Shown one piece after another: positions 51,068 through 60,000 of a stretch of DNA of 60,000 nucleotides; the first letter of the stretch is position 1; every line of letters begins with the position of its first letter. Where the stretch lies: NCBI GenBank assembly GCA_019918135.1, contig WBZZ01003134.1, positions 1-60,000 of the forward strand, read 5' to 3'. This stretch comes from Paulinella micropora. Taxonomy: Eukaryota; Cercozoa; Imbricatea; Euglyphida; Paulinellidae. The position numbers and the translations under genes were made by a program. The notes below the pieces were generated by a model. It was not told the origin of the DNA. It ran no database searches and saw nothing but the letters and a program-made list of their open reading frames with translations.

Positions 51068-51827
51068 GTCTAACCTTCCGTACGCTTCTCAACCTCAAGG
51101 ATCTGCAAGGTATTATGAGGCAATCGAAAAACAAAGGTATGATTCCCTAAACAGAATCCTATTTGCCTACCTGCTCCAATCTTGCTCTCATGATCGCAAA
51201 GTTATGATGATCATGAAGCAAGGTGGAACAGATGGGGTTGCTTGTCTCACAGCTTTGCAGAAGCATTATGGGGGCCTCGAACTTATCAAGTTTCAAGAGG
51301 ACCAACACGCCATCTACTACTCCTACCCCCAAAAGGTTAAGGAAGTAAGTACATGGCTTGCTACATACCTCACGATAATTGATAAGCAAGAGAAGAGGAT
51401 GAAGGCACCCATCCCTGTCCCCATGAAAGCTGATATGATCATAAACAAATTAAAACATTTAACCCCTTTTAAGACCTACTGGGAGAACCATTGGCAAGCT
51501 TTGCTTCCTCATCAACGACCCCCTTGGGATGAATTCCTCCAGATTATGGAGCAAATCGCCCGAGGGAATGTGTCAATGACTAGGATGCAAAAGTTGTATG
51601 GTACTGGATCCGGAAACTCACGGTCTGACCCTATCACTCTTAATCTAGTAGGAGGACAGAAGAACAAAGGCAGGATTAAGTGTTATAATTGTGAAGGTGA
51701 TCATGTTATGAGGGTATGTTTCGTCCGTTGTCTCCTCAAAGACTGCCCACGAGGTGGGCATGATCCTAACAACTGCCCTATAAGGAGGAAGGCAGGAGCT
51801 ATTGCTTCCCTCTCATCTGGATTCTGA
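51068..51827 (+). pseudogene. Gag C-terminal part, element B
   Basis: Continues Gag after the C insertion: YYEAIEKQRYDSLNRILFAY, LLQSCSHDRKVMMIMKQGGT, KHYGGLELIKFQEDQHAIYY, LKHLTPFKTYWENHWQALLP. Then CYNCEGDHVMRVC, a zinc knuckle with one residue fewer than the standard spacing, and CLLKDCPRGGHDPNNC. Ends GF-TGA at 51827; the next coding segment is in the -1 frame. Confidence 0.85.
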
Positions 51828-52519
51828 TAGAAGGTAGTCAGAAGAGCAAAAGTAGTGAGAGTAGTAAGGCAGAAGGGGAAGGAAGGAAGGGCAAGGACAA
51901 GATGAAGAAGAAAAAGAAGAAGGGAGAGAAGGAGAGACGGAAGCTCAAAGCTACAGACATCATCAAGAAGAAGAAGACCATCAGTCTGAATGCTGGTGGG
52001 TCTGACTCTTCATCTTCGTCTTCCTCATCTGATGAGGACGTAGAAGACGAACCAGACCTCACCGGATTGCAGTCTGACGATCACTCTTCATCTGATGAAG
52101 ATACAGGGAGTGAGGGAGAGGAAGTAGATAGGGTAGGGCATATCAATCATATGTCTGCTGTCAATGTTGTAGAAAGGGAAAAGGAGAGTGGGGAGAGAGG
52201 AGAGGATGTTCATGACAACACCACACCACTACCTCTTTTTGCCACACCACACACACCAGCTATTCATATGATGGAGAGGGAGGACGACAATCATGGGGAG
52301 ACAGACCATAGCAACCTCACCACAGCTACCCCACCATCACCTCTTTTTGCCCCACCACTTACGCCACCCAGCGCACATACGACAGGGAGAGTGGGTGCAG
52401 ACAGAAGCCGTGCTAGGTACAACCACAATGTGGCGAGGAGAGAGGGGGAGGCTACACCAACACATGTCACTCTCCATCCCACTCGTAATGTTTCTCAAAC
52501 ACGTATCCCCCCCACTTAG
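51828..52519 (+). CDS. Acidic/basic linker, element B
   Basis: -1 to Gag. Lys-rich (residues 1-30 from ATG 51902), then Ser/Asp/Glu repeats and Thr/Pro-rich HTPA segments. No motif. A C7 run near 52507 causes a frameshift into the next ORF. Confidence 0.6.
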
Positions 52520-52539
52520 TGAGAACAATTTTGTAAACT

Positions 52540-52861
52540 CTCTTGACATGGCAGGTGACCCCACCCCTCTGGGGGTAATCTACCCCTTAGAGGATGGTTG
52601 GGGGCTCCGCCGTGCCAAGACAGGTTACAGAAAAGTCCTCATTAAAAACACCAACCCATTGCATATTAGAGAGGTAGATGGCCCACCACTCAACCTCCAT
52701 GCCAAACCCATCAAGCCTATTAGCTGTCACGTACCCAATGGCAAGCAGTGTGAGGCTATTGCAAAGTCAGGTTTCAGGTGTTCATGGAAGTTAGGTGCGG
52801 CCCGGTTGGGCGTGGAGGGGGGGGCTTGTGCAGAGAGATTAGGAAAGGGTTATTGGTGAGG
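52540..52861 (+). CDS. Cys/His module, element B
   Basis: DPTPLGVIYPLEDGWGLRRA, KPISCHVPNGKQCEAIAKSG, FRCSWKLGAARLG, GGACAERL, then GKGYW-stop. The C-x9-C half is intact. The final CGxH half is lost by a small deletion and frameshift at about 52855; the following frame resumes with EEKKREAILAGYRQKL, matching ERKRGEILAKYREKL of C. Confidence 0.75.
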
Positions 52862-53301
52862 AGAAGAAGAGGGAAGCTATCTTAGCAGGGTACAGACAGA
52901 AACTAAGAGAGGGATTTGTTCCCCCCCTTGACTCTTTTATGCTTGTACCTATGTCCCTTCTGTCTACCCAGTGGGTGAGAGCGCCAGACCAGAAAGACAG
53001 ATCTTCTACCCAGAAAGGCAGCTCTTCTATCCCACGAACTCCCCTCATCTCCCCTTCTTCAATGTCCACACAAGACGTGGGGGGTCATTGGGGAGTCTCG
53101 AGAAGGGAAAGGTCAGTCCGTTGTTGCACCACCCCTTGCCGAGGTAGAGGCGGGATATCAAGGGGGAGAATATGACGAGATATAGCTTGGTACTATGACG
53201 ACAAGAAGAAGACTAAAGTCGTTGTAGGGGGGAACGGAGAGATCCCCCCCCATGACGAACTAAAGAGATTTTTCGCCGCGTTAGCAAGGGGAGCAAGTGG
53301 T
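52862..53301 (+). other. Degraded linker of element B
   Basis: Frameshifted: EAILAGYRQKLREGFVPPLD, then Ser/Thr-rich segments to 53175, then an acidic stretch leading to DELKRFFAALARGASGLTVK. Equivalent to the long linker of C. Confidence 0.5.
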
Positions 53302-53673
53302 TTGACAGTTAAGGACACCCTTATAACTAGGTCGGACGGAGAAGTCGATGACTTCTACAATGACCTCTTCTTTACTGTCCGTGATTGCGTCATATCTATG
53401 GTGATTAAGCATAATAATCACTTTGCTAAAGGCATGGTAGCTTCTTTCTCCTTTCTGACTGAGGGTGCGGCAGACTACGAGGAAGCAGAAAAGAAAAGGA
53501 TTGGACAGGGGGAACCTTCCCCTATAAGCCCTATCTCTTCTCCTGCTGCCCCTGTAGGCCCTACCGTACCTCAGACGCCAGAAAGTATCATTCCTCAATC
53601 CCAGAGCACTTCTCCAATTGGGTACGGGAACAAAGACCGACCCGTCAGACACCTGCACTATCATGAAGGTTGA
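53302..53673 (+). CDS. Pre-protease domain, element B
   Basis: 123 codons. TVKDTLITRSDGEVDDFYND, FFTVRDCVISMVIKHNNHFA, MVASFSFLTE. Matches C (VKDGQIVSKTGEYDEFYTEV, CIITMATKHDNPFARGIVSS) and, more weakly, elements 1 and 2 (VKEGLCYDPDGKENEFYTE). A conserved domain of unknown role between capsid and protease. Frameshift near 53630 into the protease ORF. Confidence 0.7.
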   Translation: MTVKDTLITRSDGEVDDFYNDLFFTVRDCVISMVIKHNNHFAKGMVASFSFLTEGAADYEEAEKKRIGQGEPSPISPISSPAAPVGPTVPQTPESIIPQSQSTSPIGYGNKDRPVRHLHYHEG

Positions 53674-53956
53674 AAGCCCTGAAGCCAACAGTGAGGGGAC
53701 CTTTGAACCTGACCACATGATGTGGGTGGACAACAGTGGGGCTAGCGAGTCACAGTCTCCTCACAAAGGCTCATTCGTTAAGATGAGGTTGAAACCCCAG
53801 AAATTCAGAATCGCGAAAGGTAGCCTTAGGACTGAATACAAAGGAAAAGTCCAAATGCACCTTTCGGGAGCTTATGGGGAGGAAGTGTGTGTATATGATT
53901 CACATACTACTTGTAATCCTCATCTCAAATATGGGTTAGTGGCCACCTCCGCGTAG
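53618..53956 (+). CDS. Protease, element B
   Basis: 112 codons in the frame that overlaps the previous ORF. MMWVDNSGASESQSPHKGSF gives N-S-G-A-S where Copia proteases have D-S-G-A-S: the catalytic Asp is replaced by Asn (C has DDSGAS). Then FRIAKGSLRTEYKGKVQMHL, HTTCNPHLKYGLVATSA and TAG. If the Asp before it (VDN) cannot replace it, the protease is dead. Confidence 0.8.
   Translation: MGTGTKTDPSDTCTIMKVESPEANSEGTFEPDHMMWVDNSGASESQSPHKGSFVKMRLKPQKFRIAKGSLRTEYKGKVQMHLSGAYGEEVCVYDSHTTCNPHLKYGLVATSA
53954..53956 (+). promoter_or_regulatory. In-frame TAG after protease, element B
   Basis: LVATSA-TAG-VKEKLAVVYQNNQ: the frame is open on both sides and codes for the continuing domain. C has TGA at this codon. 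Confidence 0.7.
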
Positions 53957-54273
53957 GTCAAGGAAAAGCTTGCAGTTGTTTACCAGAACAACCAAGTTAT
54001 TGTCTTGAAGGAGCCTATCCATATACGGGAGGAGCAGATCGTTGCGAGGGGGCGGTCGCTACAAAACAATCTCTCAGTTTTTGACCCCCCTGGTATGGCT
54101 CCACTCAACCCGAATGAGTGGTACGATCCCATTTCCCTAAACAAACAGAACGTGAAGGTCGAGAACGGTGATTCGTCACCCTCGACCGTCACATTCTGAC
54201 TCCCCCTACTCGCCCATCTCAGAAAGCGTCCCTACCCATATATCATGATGTCTACTGTAATAAGTCAACATGT
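53957..54273 (+). CDS. Pre-integrase segment after recoded stop, element B
   Basis: VKEKLAVVYQNNQVIVLKEP, QIVARGRSLQNNLSVFDPPG, LNPNEWYDP, ending at TGA 54197-54199. The coding frame then moves by -1 (LPIYHDVYCNKSTCMCGWRC), matching YHDIYCC...CICGWQC of C, where the frame is kept but carries a TGA. Confidence 0.7.
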
Positions 54274-54709
54274 ATGTGTGGGTGGCGATGTGATGAGATG
54301 AAGTCTTATGTTCCCTTTTCACATGAGACTGAAAATGAGAGGGGCGAATATATAGGGAGAGGGATAGGGTTAGCATGTTGCTCTGTCATGCCGGATGATG
54401 AGAAGTGTGATATGTCTATGCATGGGCATGAGCATGATGCTAAATGTCGTATGGATAGGGCAGTACACCCAGTAGTTAAGCCCCATAATGCTGAGTGCAT
54501 TCACGCCAGTGTTTTCCACCGAATGTGCAAACATAGAGGTGCGAAATCAATGGAGCGAATGTCCCAGTATATGGGGGTTAAGATAGTGGGTGTGAACAGG
54601 CGGGAACGCATTATGAAGTGAATATTGCCTTCGCAACAAAATAAAACGTTCCCCACATTTTAAATCCAACCAACATATAGTAGAAAGCCGCCCTGGAGTA
54701 CACTTATCA
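54274..54709 (+). CDS. Integrase N-terminal zinc region, element B
   Basis: MCGWRCDEMKSYVPFSHETE, VVKPHNAECIHASVFHRMCK, SMERMSQYMGVKIVGVNRRE. The HHCC-type zinc region continues after a stop at 54619-54621 in another frame (CLRNKIKRSPHFKSNQH-like). One frameshift. Confidence 0.7.
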
Positions 54710-56055
54710 ATGGATACCCAAGGGTGGTGGAATACTATATCGTGGGATGGAAAGAAATACAAGTTCACTATTAAATGCCTTGCGTCGAACTTCGAGCTAG
54801 ACTATTATCTTAGACACAAGAACGAGTTCTTCTCTTGTTTCCTAAAGGCCATTGCATATTTTGAAAGGCACACCGGAAACAAAGTGAAGTTCTTAACTTG
54901 TGATCAAGAATATGGTCTTTACAAGGAATTCAGGAATTGGCTTGATGTAAACCAACCAATTTTCATAGAGGCTCCAACCGGGGAGAAGCAAGCAGTCGCC
55001 AAAGTAGAGCGCTCGCACCAAACCATGGTGGACCGGCGCGCGCTTTACTTAGCGACTCTGAGCTTCCCCCCTCTTTTTGGACTGAAATGGAAAAGAATAG
55101 TACTTACATCAACAACCTACTACCTATCTCACAAGGCCCTTTCCGCGGTAAGTCACCTTACGAGGTGATTCACAACAGAAAGACTTACCTACATCACTTG
55201 CGGCCCATCGGATGTGCTGCTGTAATGAGAGTCAAGGCGAAGAGAGGGATAGGTGAGAGGGGAAGGAGGGTTGTATTCCTAGGGTACGAGAGGGACACCG
55301 GTTACTATAGGGTCTATGACCCTGTAGCAAGGGTGATCCATGGGAACGTAAGAGACGTAGTTTTTGACGTTTGGAAGCTAGGCAAGAGAGAAGCTTCCAA
55401 AAGTTTAGAGAGCACCGGGGGGGTTGAGCCCATGGTCTCGGTGAGTTGGGATAATAACACAACCCTCACCAAAACTACTGTCTCTTATACTCCTACTCGT
55501 ACGTCGGAAAATGCCACTCCTGATATGGGGGCGACCAACTCTAAAGATCCCGCTACAATGGAGGACCGACCCTCCCCCATTGAAGTGGTGATCCCTAAAG
55601 TTGACGCCCCGACTGGTACCGATTTATTACTGCACCACTCTTCTTCTCCTGCCCAGGGTAATGAGCAGTCAGGCAGGAAAGCGGATGAGGATGTGAGTGA
55701 GGACGAGGGGGAGAAATCTCCCCGACCTATCACTTACAGTCCCAACTACGCTTTTATACCGGATCTCATTCCCCCCAGTCCTGTCATTGAGACAAGAGGC
55801 ATGGATCGAGATGAGGAGAAGGAGAAGCACAGGAGCGGCAAAGATGTTATGAAGAGGGGGAGAAAGCCTAAGGAGAGGGTTGTGCTGTCGGGGAAACATG
55901 TCAAGATTCCCGCGCGTATGTGGGGAGAGGGTTGGGCTACGGAGAGTAGTGGGAAACAGCTATTCGTAAGGGTGTTACGCTCGGGCCCTCCGCCCCCGTC
56001 GTGCGAAAGTCAAGGCGTTTTCCCGCCCACCATGTTGCTTTTGACGATGGGGTAA
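54710..56055 (+). pseudogene. Integrase core and C-terminal linker, element B
   Basis: Frames 54710-55168 and 55087-56055. First Asp in MDTQGWWNTISWDGKKYKFT, second in LTCDQEYGLYKEF, Glu in AKVERSHQT, then a frameshift near 55040-55090. The second frame has GPFRGKSPYEVIHNRKTYLH, RPIGCAAVMRVKAKRGIGER and VVFLGYERDTGYYRVYDPVA, followed by an acidic linker ending RMWGEGWATESSGKQ. Confidence 0.87.
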
Positions 56056-57132
56056 CCGATAAAATTATAGACTCAGAAATCATTAAGTACGAGTACGCTG
56101 AGGAAGGGCGAACGGTACCTAATAATTCTAAGTCCGAATCGGCGGATTCTAACACTGTTTCAGAGTTTGAATTCGTCGAGGGGGAGAGAGAACGGATTAC
56201 CACCGAAAAAAGCCAACATGGGAAGGAGTGGAGATCACATGAGCAAGGCCTGATCTCAGTTGAGAACATCATACCTGGGGGTAGAACTAGAGGGAGTCAT
56301 ATCTCTTTATGCGCGCGAGAGCAAAGGATAGATTATTGTCTACTTAGTGAACAGACCCCCGAGTTTCCTGTTTCTCAGAAGCCTAAGGATAGGAGGCAGG
56401 CTAGGGAGAAGGAGGTTAAACAGCAAGAGGAGCTGAAAGCCTTTGAATGGTGCAAAGAAAGTGAGGTACGGAGGTCTGGGTCACCGATCATTCCTCTTAA
56501 GTGGATAGACTCGGTGAAACAACAAGGAACCTCTGAGGAATTTCACAAAGCAAGGATCACCTTAAGGGGTGACTTGCTCAAAGCCGGGTTGCACTATGAC
56601 CCCAAGAAGACATACTCACCTACCGCACACCATAGGACCATCCTTCTTATTATTGCCTACGCAGCCTGTTTTGGGATCGACCTTTGGCTCATAGATTTCA
56701 CCACCGCATACTTGCATGCCAAGATGCCTTATGACATCTACGTTAAGCCCCCTCCCGGTTTTGAAAGGCCAGGGTTTATTTGGCTCCTGAAGAAAGCCCT
56801 GTACGGACACCCCTGAATCCGGACGGTTGTGGTACGACCTCTTATCGCATGAATTGGTAAGTAAGCAACGGTTTGTGACCTTCACTTTAGACCGTGCTTC
56901 TTTTGTCAAACTTCAGGGTAGTCTCAAGTCCAATCAACTCTTATCTTTTCATGTGGACGATGGGATACACGCAGTATCTCCGTGCGCACATGAGGGATTA
57001 GTGGAGAGCCTAGAGAAGCATGGGTTTAGATGCAAGAACCTCGGGAAAGCGACCGAGTTCAAGAACATCCAGATCGTTCAGCCGATAAAGGGATCTTGTT
57101 GCATCAGAGGAAATATGAACTCCTCATTTTAG
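56001..57132 (+). pseudogene. Reverse transcriptase, element B
   Basis: 56001-56816: RRFPAHHVAFDDGVTDKIID, SPIIPLKWIDSVKQQGTSEE, HKARITLRGDLLKAGLHYDP, CFGIDLWLIDFTTAYLHAKM, KKALYGHP then a one-base frameshift (HP|ESGRLWYD) at 56815. 56827-57132: FVTFTLDRASFV, NQLLSFHVDDGIHAVSP (catalytic HVDD), HGFRCKNLGKATEFKNI. Only two frameshifts, so decay is slight. Confidence 0.9.
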
Positions 57133-58196
57133 GGGAACTTGGATACTTGGAGGAGATACCTGCTAAGACCCCTTTCACTTCTGAAAACCCTGCCCCTCTA
57201 AAGAAAGGGCACAGGCTCCTTGCATATGACTTGAGATGTCTCATCGGCATGCTTATCTTTCTGGCCGTCCACACCCGTCCCCTGCTAATCTGCCCTTTGA
57301 GTATAGCTGCGAAATCACAAGTCCCTAATCCCGATGTTTCGTATGCTATGCTACACCGGATGTTCCTTTGGATCCTTGTCCCTCGCGCTCTTTTCTTTCG
57401 TAGAGGGGACCGCCGGCTTTTGCAATACCTCAACCGCCTTTTCCAACTTCCCAAGTCTCCAAAGTCATGGGGACCATCTAGGGAGTCATCCGCTGCTATG
57501 AAGGCTATTGGTAAAATCCCCACAGAAAAGTATGGTGTCAATCTATTGGGCGGGTCGCAACTAGACGAGTTCAGCGTCCCGGTAATAGCCAACATCGACA
57601 AGATCGTAGCGGACAGCCCTTTGGTCGGATCTGTCGACTCAGACTTCGCGGGGGAGAAAATCTCCCGTAAGTCTCGATCGGGGTTTATCTTTCTTTTCAA
57701 CGGGGCTCCCATAGCCTGGTTTTCGAAATTGCAGCCTGTCATCGCCCAATCCACGCTTGAGGCAGAAACCGTATCGGCTAACGAGGCCGTAAGGGAGTTA
57801 TTGGCTTTGAGGCAAACCTTACGTGATATGGGGATATGCCTTGAAGGACCTACTATCCTACTTGAAGACAACGAGGGAACTTTAAGGTTGTCCGAGAGGG
57901 GGTTAGGAGAATCCCGAACCAAACATATTGAAGTTAGGTACCATTTCCTTACTCGGCTCGTTAAAAAGGGAATAGTCAAACTTTTCCGGGTATCTTTCGA
58001 AGATGATCTTACGGACATCGCAAAGACAAACTTGGATACGTGCGTGGGAGTGGGCTTGGGGATGAGCGCGGAGAAGAATATAGAAATGGCGAACAAAAGA
58101 AAGAGTCCACCGGTATTTCCCCAATCACTCTCTTCGCCCGGCGGAGGTAGACCCAGTACCTACAACACTCCCCTCTTAACGTATACGTATGCGTAA
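57030..58196 (+). CDS. RT thumb and RNase H, element B
   Basis: 388 codons, intact from about 57110. LGYLEEIPAKTPFTSENPAP, LAVHTRPLLICPLSIAAKSQ, then RNase H: VGSVDSDFAGEKISRKSRSG (first Asp), IAWFSKLQPVIAQSTLEAET (Glu), LLEDNEGTLRLSERGLGESR and TKHIEVRYHFLTRL. Longer C-terminal tail than elements 1 and 2. The first 80 bp are read in an overlapping wrong frame. Confidence 0.92.
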   Translation: MQEPRESDRVQEHPDRSADKGILLHQRKYELLILGELGYLEEIPAKTPFTSENPAPLKKGHRLLAYDLRCLIGMLIFLAVHTRPLLICPLSIAAKSQVPNPDVSYAMLHRMFLWILVPRALFFRRGDRRLLQYLNRLFQLPKSPKSWGPSRESSAAMKAIGKIPTEKYGVNLLGGSQLDEFSVPVIANIDKIVADSPLVGSVDSDFAGEKISRKSRSGFIFLFNGAPIAWFSKLQPVIAQSTLEAETVSANEAVRELLALRQTLRDMGICLEGPTILLEDNEGTLRLSERGLGESRTKHIEVRYHFLTRLVKKGIVKLFRVSFEDDLTDIAKTNLDTCVGVGLGMSAEKNIEMANKRKSPPVFPQSLSSPGGGRPSTYNTPLLTYTYA

Positions 58197-59122
58197 ATTT
58201 AAAATCGTGACTTATTGATAATACATATGTATAATGGCCCATAAAATACGGATATATGATAAATCCTTAATCATTTCGCAAAATGCGAGAAATCAATCCC
58301 GAAGCGAATCATACACCTCTTGTCCACGATTAACGAGACTTTGTTTGCTATGACATTAAATTTTTCATGCGTGAAATTGATCTTGGTAAAAACCCGTCCG
58401 TCTTCGCTACGTATCTCGAATGGTACCGGGGGCTAGTGGGGAGAATCAGATTAATTGTACTTTTGCGTAATATTTAACTCGCTTATCATATATATATACA
58501 TATATACTATAACTAAGCCAACTGAGTTGGAGGCTTGTGATGGCAGTCGGAGGGTCGTTGATCGTCTCGCAACACATTCGGGTGATTTATCGTTTCGAAA
58601 GACCTCGGCAACTGTCTCCTAGCTGTACCAGAACATGGATAATTTTTCTTCATACACCCCTTACGGGAAGCGCTGTCATTTTTTTAATAGTGCTCATATA
58701 TACTTTAATATATGATGAATTGACATAGTTGCAGAACTATCATATTTATATGTTATCATATCTATCCTGGATCATATTAACATATACTCATGATGGAATG
58801 TTTCATGTGTCTGGTTTACATAATGTTATCATCCGTTACCTAGGGATATCTGTTAAGCGATAAAGGGTGGGTAGGACACTAATCTTCTTCTCCTCAGGTA
58901 GGCCCAATCAGATTGCGGGGTCGCTGCCTTGTATGTAGTCCAACCAATACATACTTGCCGCGGTCTGAGCGGGTAGCCAAGCCTGATTGCACGTCTCGGA
59001 GAGTGTGAGGGTAACAGTAGTTACGTTATGTTTTGAGTTTGTGTTTTCATATGTTTCACAAATAGTAATAGTGGTCGTAACATATATTAGGACCTGCAGT
59101 AACTTTCATAATTTACTTTGTT
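58197..59122 (+). other. 3' UTR of element B
   Basis: 926 bp, AT-rich, no supported gene; a 63-codon frame at 58537 has no features. Confidence 0.65.
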
Positions 59123-59358
59123 CCAGGGGGAGTGTTGGAACTAATAATTAATATTAATAATAGTTAGTTACCCGGCCGGCCGTATCGGAGTAACGGTGTC
59201 GTTAGAGCCATTACTTAGATCCGGCCAGTCATGTTACTTTGCGCTCTGCGCTTCGCGAATTTTCTGCTTTCTATTAAAGTTCTGTTACTGCAAACTGCGT
59301 TTGGTGAGAGTTCCAGATTAATATATTTAATACAGTTAATATATATATAATTCTAACA
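59123..59358 (+). mobile_element. Polypurine tract and 3' LTR of element B
   Basis: CCAGGGGGAG at 59123-59132, LTR 59133-59358, then CTGTT. The same polypurine core is used by C. Confidence 0.93.
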
Positions 59359-59363
59359 CTGTT

Positions 59364-59514
59364 ATTAAGTAGTAATTTTGTTCATCTGAGTATAGGGGGA
59401 GACTTGTGTGTTGGGTAGTATTGCATTGGGGATGGGGATAGTTTTGCTCTTTATTCTCCTCATGCGTCGGGCTGCGTCTTTGCTGAGATGTCCTAGGCGT
59501 TAATTAAGGGGAAG
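59364..59514 (+). other. 3' end of element A interior and polypurine tract
   Basis: 151 bp continuing A after the B target duplication, ending TTAAGGGGAAG (59504-59514) before the LTR. Confidence 0.75.
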
Positions 59515-59818
59515 CATTGGATAAATTAATTAGATCCTAGTCCACTACAGCATAACCGTATAGTCACGGTAGCCGCTTCACTCTCCTATGTACTTAATAC
59601 TTAGTAATTATTCCTGTATGACCATATTTTCTGGTACTGGTGGCGCCGGAATTGTCTTTATGTTTATATATTACCAATTTGGTTAGATTGGTTTCCTTTT
59701 TGGTTCCGAAGTTTTGAATCTCAGTGAAGTCTCAGTAAAATGGTGGCAGACAACTGGGATCCCGGAGCCTCTAGTTAACAGGCTAGTTTCCCTACCCGGA
59801 CCTTCATTTTTCCCAACG
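59515..59818 (+). mobile_element. 3' LTR of element A
   Basis: 304 bp, matches 36677-36961 with several short insertions (for example near 59575, 59645 and 59705), so A is older than B and C. Confidence 0.88.
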
Positions 59819-60000
59819 CACTCAGGTTAGTATTTGATCACATTCTATCCCGAGGTTGGGCGAGTCGGCGGCGGTGTACGTTCGAGTCTCGTCGCGCGCA
59901 TAAGGGTGAGCGCGCTCGGGGGGGGGGGGGGGAGAAGGGATTATGCTGGCCCACCCTGTATATAATGGCAATACTTACCGTTCCGGTCTGTCGGTTATCC
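59819..60000. other. Flank of element A
   Basis: 182 bp, GC-rich, with a 15-G run near 59917-59931. No gene, no tRNA that folds. Confidence 0.5.

Larger units (their letters stand above)
42238..59358 (+). mobile_element. Element B: Copia retrotransposon inside A
   Basis: LTRs 42238-42459 and 59133-59358 (TGTTGGAAC...TTCTAACA), near-identical. Target duplication CTGTT (42233-42237, 59359-59363). About 9.2 kb without the C insertion. Full domain order gag, Cys/His module, protease, integrase, RT, RNase H, with several frameshifts. LTR identity indicates a recent insertion relative to elements 1-3. Confidence 0.93.
36677..59818 (+). mobile_element. Element A: non-coding LTR retrotransposon hosting B and C
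   Basis: LTRs 36677-36961 and 59515-59818, about 90% identical with several small indels, start CATTSGA and end CCCAACG. Primer site follows the left LTR and a polypurine tract (TTAAGGGGAAG) precedes the right one. Flanks CACTA and CACTC are an imperfect target duplication. Without B the internal region is about 5.4 kb and has no convincing ORF: a large non-autonomous (LARD-like) element. Its post-LTR sequence GGTTATGAGCCTTGTTAGTG is shared with B. Confidence 0.85.

Noticed and set aside
59860..59910. Possible tRNA with GTTCGAGTC T-loop
   Set aside because: No acceptor stem or D-arm can be paired.
1..60000. CRISPR arrays, bacterial operons, rRNA genes
   Set aside because: No regular spaced repeats, ribosome-binding sites or rRNA motifs; all coding content is eukaryotic retroelement type.

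Overview
This is eukaryotic DNA with no recognisable host gene. Almost all of it is layered mobile DNA: Ty1/Copia-type LTR retrotransposons, one 10.1-kb element of unknown type, a tandem pair of non-coding mobile units, satellite-like DNA and microsatellites. The host is not identifiable. Primer-binding sites complementary to the initiator tRNA-Met anticodon arm and the unusual Copia proteins would suit an alga or another protist, but that is a guess.

Layout. 1-871: TGTA microsatellite, poly-A and an AT-rich repeat. 872-16616: 3' part of Copia element 1 (minus strand), whose 3' LTR is split at a TTGG target site by the 10,133-bp element at 1112-11244. That element has 640-bp inverted repeats, a second terminal direct repeat, Gag-like and protease-like ORFs and large unknown ORFs, but no visible reverse transcriptase. 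16616-21571: two head-to-tail mobile units sharing both termini; the longer one carries TAC/TTA microsatellites, a higher-order repeat and a GATC-rich satellite. 21572-23876: pieces of Copia element 2. 24800-27810: LTR and gag of element 1. 27829-31389: gag to integrase of element 2. 31390-36676: element 3 (minus strand). 36677-59818: three nested LTR elements. A is non-coding and about 5.4 kb when emptied of inserts. B (42238-59358) sits inside A with target duplication CTGTT. C (43163-51062, minus strand) sits inside the gag of B with target duplication AGCAA.

Rearrangement history. The two halves of element 1 abut at one codon and carry the same flanking 5-mer (ATTAT). The pieces of element 2 also abut at one codon. 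Undoing one inversion (about 16616-27810, ATTT microhomology) and then an older one restores elements 1, 2 and 3 as a same-strand series.

Expression and replication signals. Elements 1-3 look like a gag / pro / pol design using two -1 frameshifts: an in-phase C_CCA_AAC heptamer at the gag end (elements 1 and 3), and a conserved G_GGG_TAR stop site between protease and integrase (elements 1, 2 and 3). B and C instead share an in-frame stop, TAG and TGA respectively, at the same codon after the protease. PBSs match GGTTATGAGCC, the complement of the tRNAiMet anticodon loop. In elements 1 and 3 the AUG inside the PBS is also the gag start. B and C leaders carry arrays of covarying stem-loops with a shared loop sequence. 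All Copia copies with this region carry an extra C-x9/10-C...CGxH module upstream of the protease, and the RT box is HVDD rather than YVDD where it can be read.
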